Source of the DNA: Nereocystis luetkeana
Taxonomy: Eukaryota > Sar > Phaeophyceae > Laminariales > Laminariaceae
DNA: 64,000 nucleotides
Assembly (NCBI GenBank): GCA_031213475.1
Contig: JARUPZ010000025.1
Coordinates: 6,211,676 to 6,275,675 of the forward strand
Direction: 5' to 3'
Part shown: piece after piece, positions 57,700 through 64,000 of the stretch
Layout of the letters: each line of letters begins with the position of its first letter
Position numbering within the stretch: position 1 is the stretch's first letter
Notes under the pieces: model-generated
Told to the model about the DNA's origin: nothing
The model's input: the letters and a program-made list of their open reading frames with translations, nothing else
The model's database searches: none
Translations under genes and position numbers: made by a program

Positions 57700-57990
57700 A
57701 AATATCAGATAGATCAGACAGATCAGACATATCAGATAGATCAGATAGACCAGATAGACCGGATGGACTAGATAGAAACGACATGTCAGACATACCAGAC
57801 ATATCAGATATATCTACTAGATCAGATATATCAGGTAGATCAGATAGATCAGATAGATCAGATAGATCAGATAGATCAGATAAATCAGATGGATCAGATA
57901 TATCAGATTGATCCTAGACCGCCGTTTTGAGATGTTCGTGCAGGATCTATATGGCACCAGATCCAACCCAGGAAGTATGTATGTCCCTAG
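57700..57990 (+). repeat. AGATCAGAT array and GATC-family core
   Basis: ATCAGATAGATC units (57703-57912) are followed by TGCAGGATCTATATGG and CCAACCCAGGAAG. Confidence 0.9.
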
Positions 57991-58325
57991 ATCAGGCCAT
58001 GCACGCGAAACAGCTCCAAACCGGCAGAGCATAGAAACCAGGAGTGTATCCATCAGCACATAAAAAACGACAGTAGATCATGGAAGGGGAATCGATATTT
58101 TGACCGAGATGTGAGATAACCTCCACTCTCAATTTATACTGTCTTGTAGTTGCTTTTTCGCGCACTGTCAACACGTTTCCCCCGTCTATCCTTTCCTCCC
58201 TTCTTCCTTCCCTCCTTCCCTCCCTCCCTCCCTCCCTCTCTCCTCCAGCACTCCCGTCCTCTCTCAGGCTCGCTCGGAAGCGATAACCGCTTTGGCTTTT
58301 GTCGGATGTGTTTAGCAATCACCCA

Positions 58326-58331
<6 letters not shown>

Positions 58332-58360
<29 letters not shown>
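58332..58360 (+). repeat. AT dinucleotide run
   Basis: About 14 TA units upstream of the ATP-grasp gene. Confidence 0.95.
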
Positions 58361-58456
58361 GGTCACATGGTGTTTTTTATTGTTTTTGTTTTTTGTTCCC
58401 CCTTCCTATCAAGCACCGCTAACGGGTCCCGTTACGTATAAACTCTCTCCGTTTTT

Positions 58457-58677
58457 CCATGAGCTACATTGTTTTCTTCATGTGTCCATCGCGTCGCCCC
58501 CTCCCTTTGTATTTTTCCAGGCTCACTCGCCTGGAGGTGACAGCTATTGATCCCCCCCGGTCTTTCCCCGAGCTCCATTTGTCACGATGTTCTCCATCGC
58601 GCTCGACGCCCCCCCCCCCGCCCCCGCCCCCGTTTGTCTTTCGTTTCTCTCAGGCTCGATCGGAGGCGATAACAAAC
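58457..58677 (+). promoter_or_regulatory. C/T-rich leader with about 110-bp tandem duplication
   Basis: GAGCTACATTGTTTTCTTC at 58459 and GAGCTCCATTTGTCACGATG at 58570 start two related blocks. Each contains CCATCGCG, a C-run and an AGGCTC.CTCG motif, and the second ends directly before the ATG at 58678. I take it as the 5' leader and promoter-proximal region. The CTCAGG in it could also be an acceptor of a leader intron. Confidence 0.45.
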
Positions 58678-61600
58678 ATGCAGGCGCGCTTCTCGTTCAA
58701 CAGCAAGGCCGCCAAAGAGACTTACGCAGAGGCGTGGGACAAGAGGGATCCGTGGCGCATGCTCAAGAAGAACGTCAGCTTCGCCGCCTCGCGGAAGGAG
58801 GAGGGCGCGGTGCGTAGCGTCATGGCATGTTGTATTGATTGGGCGTTTATCTAAATTGGGAGGCACCCTCGAGGCGGCTACACAAATGCACCCCGTCTCT
58901 GCTTGGTCGGTCAAGACCTTACGTGCTCCGTCCCGACATTGTAGGGATACGAGGGTCCATGGTCGTACGACTGCGACCATGCATGGCATGAGTACTCCCC
59001 CCCCCCCGACTTCACCCCCTGTCTGCCTGGTCGGTGAAAACCCGACGTGCGTTGTCCCGGCATTGTTTTAGGGATGCGAGAGTCTATGGTCATACGACTA
59101 CGACCATGCATGACAATGAGGACATCTCTCCTATCGAGTACCCCCCCCCCCCCCCCCCCCCCAATCCCCTATCCCCCCGTTACCCACACGCTTAAGATCG
59201 CTTTCCGGGGCGCTGTCGTTCAGCCGATGTTCCGTTCCCGTGATTGTTACTGCTGCCATTACCGCTGTTACCGGGACCCTTACCGCTGGCGGCACCGCTG
59301 GCGTTATGGTTGGCGTTACCGCGACCCCGTCACGGGTGCTGTTGCCGGATTTTTTTTCCAGTGTCGATACCATTGCCGTGACCCTTACATTTACCGTCAC
59401 CATCGCCTTCACCGACATCGTCGGCTTTACCGTTGTCGTCCCGATTACCGTTACCGCTGCGTTACCGTTACACCTACCGCTGGCGTTACCGTTGACGATT
59501 ACCGCGGCACCGTCGCGGGTGCCTCTGCTATCATATTTACCGTTATTGATACTGATGCCTTGACCGATATCCCGTCCACCGTTTCCATTTTCGATACCGA
59601 TACAGCAGTTACCGTTGCCGTTTTTCCGTTCCGTACCGTTACCGTTGGCTTTGCTGTTACCGTTGCCGTTTCCAATGTTTTTTTTTCCGTCACTGCTACT
59701 GTTTCCGTGACCACAATTACTGCCGACACCGTTACCGACCGCCATTACCGTTGAATGTACCGTTTCCGTTACCATTACCGTTGAATGCATTGTTACCGTC
59801 ACCATTTTCCGTTCCCGTTACATTACCGTTGAATGTACCGTTACCGTCACCATTACCGTTTAATGTACCGTCACCGTTTCTGTTACCGTTCGCCGTTATC
59901 GTTCAATATACCGTTACCGTTACCATCGCCGTTGAATATATCGTTACCGTCACCATTTCTGTTACCGTTCGCCATTACCGTTGAATGTACCGTTACGGTT
60001 ACCATTACCGTTGAATGTATCGTTTCCGTTGGTGTTACCGTTGAATGTACGCAGGAGGAAGGGGTGGAGCGTGAAGCGAGGGGGCGCGACGCGAAGGCGG
60101 TGGTGGTGGTGGACCCCTTCTCTTCGGGCGCAGTCCTCGCTAAAAGGTACCTGGCACTTACACCGGGTTGGTTGACTGATTGATGGGCTGCTTGTGTTTG
60201 TTGTTGAAGAGAGTGGCTAAGTGGTTGGTTGTTGGGTTGTTTGTTTGGTTGTCTGGTTGGTTGATTGGTTGGTTGGTTGGTTGGTTGGTTAGTTGGCTGA
60301 TTGCTCGGTTGGTTGGTTTGTTTGGTTGGTTGGTTGGTTAGTTGGTTGATGGGTTGGTTGGTTTATATTTGCCTTGGTTGGTTGGTTCAACGCGCTGTCG
60401 GGTGATGTATGACCGTGCGCGATGACAACAACATGGGTTGTTTGCCTGGTTGCCTGATTGGTTAGTCGGGTGGTGCGGCAAGACTAGGTTGACAAGCCAA
60501 GACAAGCTGAGTGTGCGCTGCATGTGCCTTTGTGCTTGCAGGGTAATAGCGGAGGGCTACCGCTGCATTCGCCTGTTCAGTGTCGTCGACTCCCCCATGG
60601 CCAAGCTGGTCCAAGAAGGCACCGTGCTGGACTTCGACGCCACGTTCCAGCTGGACGCCAGGTTCGAAGCGTGGAAAGAAGCGCGCGCCCATTTTTTACC
60701 CACAGACTGGTCTTGAGATATATGTTATTTCGTTAGCCATCCGACAGTGTGTGTATAGTGCTGGATCCAATTTTTTTTACCCATCCACATACAATAAAAC
60801 GGAGTCCAGAGCCCAGTGACCTCAGACATAGAGCATAGACTTTACTCTATAAACCGGAAGGGCAATGCATTGCCTGGGTGTATATTTCGAATATTGTTGT
60901 AAACCACGACCGGGATTCCAACGATAGTTAGAATTTCTTCAGTCAAGCCCCCCCCACCCCCATGGTCATACGACTACGGCCATGCGAGAGATCGAGTACA
61001 TCTCTCCTATCGAGTACACCCCCCCATGCACGATATCGGCTACACCCCACCCTTGGCCGCCCCCCCCCCCCCCCCCCCCCTCCGTACGTCAGAAAGTTTT
61101 TTCCCCGAAGAATATGTAGTCCCCGTCGCCAAGAAGAGCATTAAAATGAAAAAGGCCGAGTGGGGCTTTCATCTGCTTCGCTCGTGTTCGTTCGTTTCCC
61201 TTTCCCGTTGGCTGTACCCCCCCCGGCTGGCGCGCGTGTGCCTCCCTGCTTACAGTAGGCCGCACCAGACCTGTCCTTTCTTTTTGTGTTGGGGGGCTGA
61301 TGCGCTCAGCACTATGTAGTTGGTTCGCCACTCGGCCCGGTTCCGTAAAAAAATGGTTGATACAGTAGTCCGCACGAACTCCTCACTGCATCTTCATTCC
61401 GAGAAATTTCCGAGATCATTCCGAAACAAAATCCGAGCACATCCGAGATATTTCCCAGGAGGTTGGACTTCGGGTTTAGGGGTTGGGGGCTAGGGTTATA
61501 AATGTCCTTTGGGACTCCCCTCCCGTGGTGTTAAGACTAGACTAAGAATTGCGGTAGATTTTTAAACGCGAGTCGACGAGAGAAGAAAAAGGGCTGATGT

Positions 61601-63371
61601 CTTCTCGCGATAAAAAAATGAACCTGGTAAGGCAAGAACGGGGACGGGGGGGGTGCTTATGTGGCCCCAGGTCTGAGCCACGACTATTTACGAGGGACCA
61701 TAGTAAATAGGGCCAAATATTGTTCGTGGAAATAGCGAAATGTGTAGCTTTTTGCGTATACCGTAGGTCCTATTTAATATGGCCCCCCGTAACAGAAATG
61801 GCGAAATGTATAGGTTTTTGAGTGTACCGTAGGTCCTATTTAATATGGCCCCCCGTAACAGAAATGGCGAAATGTATAGGTTTTTGCGTGTACCGTAGGT
61901 CCTATTTAATATGGTCCCCCGTAACAGAAATGGCGAAATGTATAGGTTTTTGCGTGTACCGTAGGTCCTATTTAATATGGTCCCCCGTAACAGAAATGGC
62001 GAAATGTATAGGTTTTTGTGTGTACCGTAGGTCCTATTTACTATGGCCCCCCGTAAAAGGAGTGAGATATAATGCAAGGGCGAAACTAGTATACTGGAAG
62101 AACCCCCCCCCCCCCCCCCAACAAAAACTGTAGTGCAGTACTATTACCGGAGACCATAGTAAATAGGACCTGCGGTACACACAAAAACCTGAATATTTCC
62201 CTATTTTTACCAACAATATTTGGTCCTATTTACTGTGGTCCCCTGCAATATTGATAAAATAGTTGAACCCCCCGTTTCGAGTATTCAGACTTCATGTACA
62301 GCGCACTACTTTATGTAGAAGAGGTTAAATTGAGGGTCATGGTCAAGATTTTTTCTTCAAACCATTTTGTCGAATCTGGGTCTCGGGTCTTCAAGTACAG
62401 CCCCTCGCCTTTTTCTTATGGGAAACCTTCACGCCTCGGACCGACCATCGATTTCCACCCACTTCACGACCTTGTTTTTTTCAGAGCAGATTAGATATAT
62501 TCCTGATCTGTGTGATCTGTATAATCTGTATGATATGTGTCAATTTGTCCCTAAATACAAGCAATGTTATGTTTGAATATTATGGTAGTGTAAAGTAGGT
62601 CCTTCTGCTGTGACAGAGCTATGCACGGGGGACCATACTGTAGTAAATAGGACCAAACATTGTTATTATAGGGAAAATAGATAAATACGGATGTTTTAAC
62701 GTCTGCCACTAGGTCCTACCTGGTATTTAATATGGTCCCCCGTGATAGCTCTTTTTCCGGGTGCGAGACCTACTATTACGTGGGACCACAGTATATAGGA
62801 CCAAATATTGTGGGTAAAAATAGCGAAATATATAGGTTTTTGTAAGTACCGTAGGTCCTATTTAATGGCCCCCCGTGATATTATTAGGACGTGTTTCCTG
62901 GATTTTTTTTTTTGTCTGTACTATACAGATCCTGCACAGCTCCTCAGAACGGCAGCCCAGGGCCTACAGTAGACGATCTGCATGCGTACCGCTCCGGTCG
63001 CAAATATAGGGACCAATCGGTATTCATGCTATTAATATTAATAATATTAATAATGTAAAAAACTTCCCTGTATTTTCAACCAGGGCGGTAGGTCGTAATT
63101 CTGGCGGACACGACTAACCCTTCTAGTACTCCAGTCCCGTTTAGGGGAAAAAACCAGTCTAAATACAAGTGTTTTCTTCGCGAAGCGGGACTGCAGTACT
63201 ACTGTAGCAGAAGGTTTAACAACTTTCTGCCGTATCTGGTACGTTTTGTTGTTGTTGTTGTTGCTACGTCTGTTTTTTTTGTACACAGGTCCCTTGACCC
63301 CGAGGGTGCCGTCGCCGATCTCATGGAAGACCTCAGACAGTTGCCGTGGGAAATAGCCGCCATCATTCCTG
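58678..63371 (+). CDS. ATP-grasp family protein, first four exons (3' partial)
   Basis: The exons are 58678-58809, 60055-60146, 60542-60661 and 63289-63371. Exon 1 is 44 codons from ATG: MQARFSFNSKAAKETYAEAW, ending EEGA|GTGCGT. Exon 2 gives KAVVVVDPFSSGAVLAK. Exon 3 gives VIAEGYRCIRLFSV, VDSPMAKLV and FDATFQLDA. Exon 4 gives SLDPEGAVADLMEDLRQLPW and EIAAIIP before G|GTGAGT. All phases agree. A VVVVDPFS.GA.LA strand, a GY.CIR.FS strand and a LP.....IIPG end match the pre-ATP-grasp N-terminal region of carboxylate-amine ligase-like proteins. The ATP-grasp core itself would lie beyond the window, so substrate and reaction are unknown. Introns are 1.2, 0.4 and 2.6 kb and filled with repeats. About 142 residues are seen. 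Confidence 0.85.
58890..59155 (+). repeat. Two adjacent poly-C-ended family 3' copies in intron 1
   Basis: TGCTTGGTCGGTCAAGACC (58898) and CTGCCTGGTCGGTGAAAACC (59023) start two copies. Both run to a CATGCATG motif and C-runs. Confidence 0.9.
59250..60050 (+). repeat. TTACCG minisatellite in ATP-grasp intron 1
   Basis: Imperfect TTACCG hexamers, later organised as GTTACCGTTGAATGTACC units. They run right up to the GTACGCAG acceptor of exon 2. The 235-codon frame through it is low complexity and not a gene. Confidence 0.93.
60175..60480 (+). repeat. TTGG tetramer repeats filling intron 2
   Basis: Imperfect GGTTGGTTGGTT units over nearly the whole 395-base intron. Confidence 0.93.
60958..61080 (+). 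repeat. Poly-C-ended family end in intron 3
   Basis: TGGTCATACGACTACGGCC, ATCGAGTACATCTCTCC and TATCGAGTACACC, followed by C-runs. Confidence 0.88.
61689..62055. mobile_element. GGGGGACC-family MITE, copy 11, expanded into a 66-bp array
   Basis: A normal left end (TACGAGGGACCATAGTAAAT) is followed by the right half, then four more right-half units. Unit starts (GTAACAGAAATGG) fall at 61789, 61855, 61921 and 61987, and the last ends at 62053. The period is exactly 66 bp. Confidence 0.96.
62145..62247. mobile_element. GGGGGACC-family MITE, copy 12
   Basis: TACCGGAGACCATAGTAAAT on the left, TTTACTGTGGTCCCCTGC on the right. It follows a poly-C run. Confidence 0.92.
62625..62744. mobile_element. 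GGGGGACC-family MITE, copy 13, with two small insertions
   Basis: The left end reads CCATACTGTAGTAAATAGG, with five extra bases (CTGTA). The right end reads AGGTCCTACCTGGTATTTAA, with seven extra bases. Otherwise typical. Confidence 0.93.
62777..62877. mobile_element. GGGGGACC-family MITE, copy 14
   Basis: TACGTGGGACCACAGTATAT on the left, TATTTAATGGCCCCCCGTG on the right. Confidence 0.92.
63116..63210. mobile_element. GGACTGCAG-family MITE, copy 8
   Basis: CTAGTACTCCAGTCCCGTTT on the left, GCGGGACTGCAGTACTACTG on the right. It ends about 80 bases before exon 4 of the ATP-grasp gene. Confidence 0.85.
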
Positions 63372-63372
63372 G

Positions 63373-63507
63373 TGAGTAAAATTCGGAGAAAATATCGAGA
63401 AAATTCTGAGGAAAATTTGAGGAAAACCCGAGAAAGATTGGTCCGGCCGTGATCCGAGAGTAATCAGTGAAATTCCGAGAAAATTCCGAGAAAATCCCGA
63501 GAAAATG
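63373..63507 (+). repeat. ATTCCGAGAAA short-period repeat
   Basis: Imperfect GAGAAAATTCCGA and GAGGAAAA units begin right after the exon 4 donor. Related ATTCCGAGAAATTTCC sequence is at 61397-61450. Confidence 0.8.
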
Positions 63508-63756
63508 GAGGAACCTCAACCTAAAAAAACAAGACACCGAGTAGGTAAGAAATGGAGAGTCATTCCGGACTCGCCGTCTTTCGATTGGGCGCAAACGCTT
63601 TGCAGAGGAGTATTTCGATCAATTCGCCCACATTTTGCGCGTCCTGACGTGTCGAAAGGGTTTGAAGAGGTGCCGTTTAAAAGGCGTGCTATCACTAGGG
63701 GTGGCACTTTTCTTTTTACCTTGCACGGCGAATATCTCTGACTGACCGGGCTCTTC

Positions 63757-63858
63757 TCGTAACCGTTTCGGGACCGCAGGCCCGTTTCGGGGACAAACCA
63801 CTCTAGTTCCAAGTATTTTTTTCCCCCCAGAACGGGACCGCGGCACATAAAGGGTTAT
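63757..63858. mobile_element. GGACTGCAG-family MITE, copy 9
   Basis: CGGGACCGCAGGCCCGTTTC on the left, CCAGAACGGGACCGCGGC on the right. Confidence 0.85.
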
Positions 63859-63908
63859 TAACCCAATATCATTGGAACACTATCAAGTCTAAGTGATACA
63901 CCTATGTA

Positions 63909-64000
63909 CGACGGGGGGACATAGTAATCAGGACCCATCATGGACACAAAAATCAATATATTCCAGTAGTTTTCGGTAGCATTTTCGGTCCTGATTACTA
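63909..64000. mobile_element. GGGGGACC-family MITE, copy 15 (cut by window end)
   Basis: ACGGGGGGACATAGTAATCA begins the element. The mirrored GGTCCTGATTACTA is reached exactly at the right edge. Confidence 0.88.

Noticed and set aside
59047-59754. 235-codon plus-strand frame
   Set aside because: It runs through the TTACCG minisatellite and a poly-C-ended repeat inside an intron, so its length comes from the repeat.
63505-63741. 78-codon plus-strand frame MEEPQPKKTRHRVGKKWRVI
   Set aside because: It looks protein-like but lies in an intron of the ATP-grasp gene, just after a simple repeat, and the minus strand is open too. It does not fit the ATP-grasp domain.

Overview
This is nuclear eukaryotic DNA from a repeat-rich, intron-rich genome. 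Genes appear as short GC-rich exons with GT-AG splice sites and matching phases. The introns are long and carry simple repeats, long poly-C or polypyrimidine runs, and transposon copies. There are no operons, Shine-Dalgarno sites or phage genes. A complex alga, perhaps a brown alga or other photosynthetic stramenopile, fits the style, but that is inference and no marker gene here settles it.

Two genes can be named from their protein. The first is an Mpv17/PMP22-family membrane protein on the minus strand (21366-25542, at least five exons, first exon not found). The second is the 5' part of an ATP-grasp family protein on the plus strand (58678-63371, four phase-consistent exons, running off the right edge). 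Good spliced but unrecognised coding pieces lie at 2194-2880 (minus), 4424-7481 (minus, low-complexity protein) and 54044-54462 (plus, 3' end of a gene). Isolated likely exons lie at 8520-8626, 9365-9475, 29140-29172 and 42220-42282.

Most of the rest is repeats. There is a non-LTR retrotransposon (LINE) with two 5'-truncated coding copies and one 3' scrap. There is a tRNA-derived SINE in three copies. A TA-flanked MITE family of about 100 bp has 15 copies, one of them grown into a 66-bp tandem array. A second MITE family built on GGACTGCAGTCC has nine copies. A dispersed family of about 540 bp ends in poly-C. A pair of 1.2-kb repeats carries a CAA tail in one copy, and there are many minisatellites, including about 64 perfect GGGTC units.

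Layout: 0-10 kb, minus-strand low-complexity genes and a 400-bp TAG repeat; 10-21 kb, GATC/GTAC-rich repeats, LINE copy 1, degenerate GACCC repeats and a GGTCA minisatellite; 21-26 kb, the Mpv17 gene; 26-34 kb, MITE clusters, repeat B and a 0.6-kb tandem duplication; 34-53 kb, SINEs, LINE copies 2 and 3 and satellites with few genes; 54-64 kb, the unknown plus-strand gene and the ATP-grasp gene.

The most interesting small-scale signal is a 9-bp palindrome, TACCWGGTA. I find it at least 18 times. In two MITE copies, and probably in one LINE copy, it sits as an exact insertion at a TA site. This is what excision scars of a TA-targeting transposon should look like.
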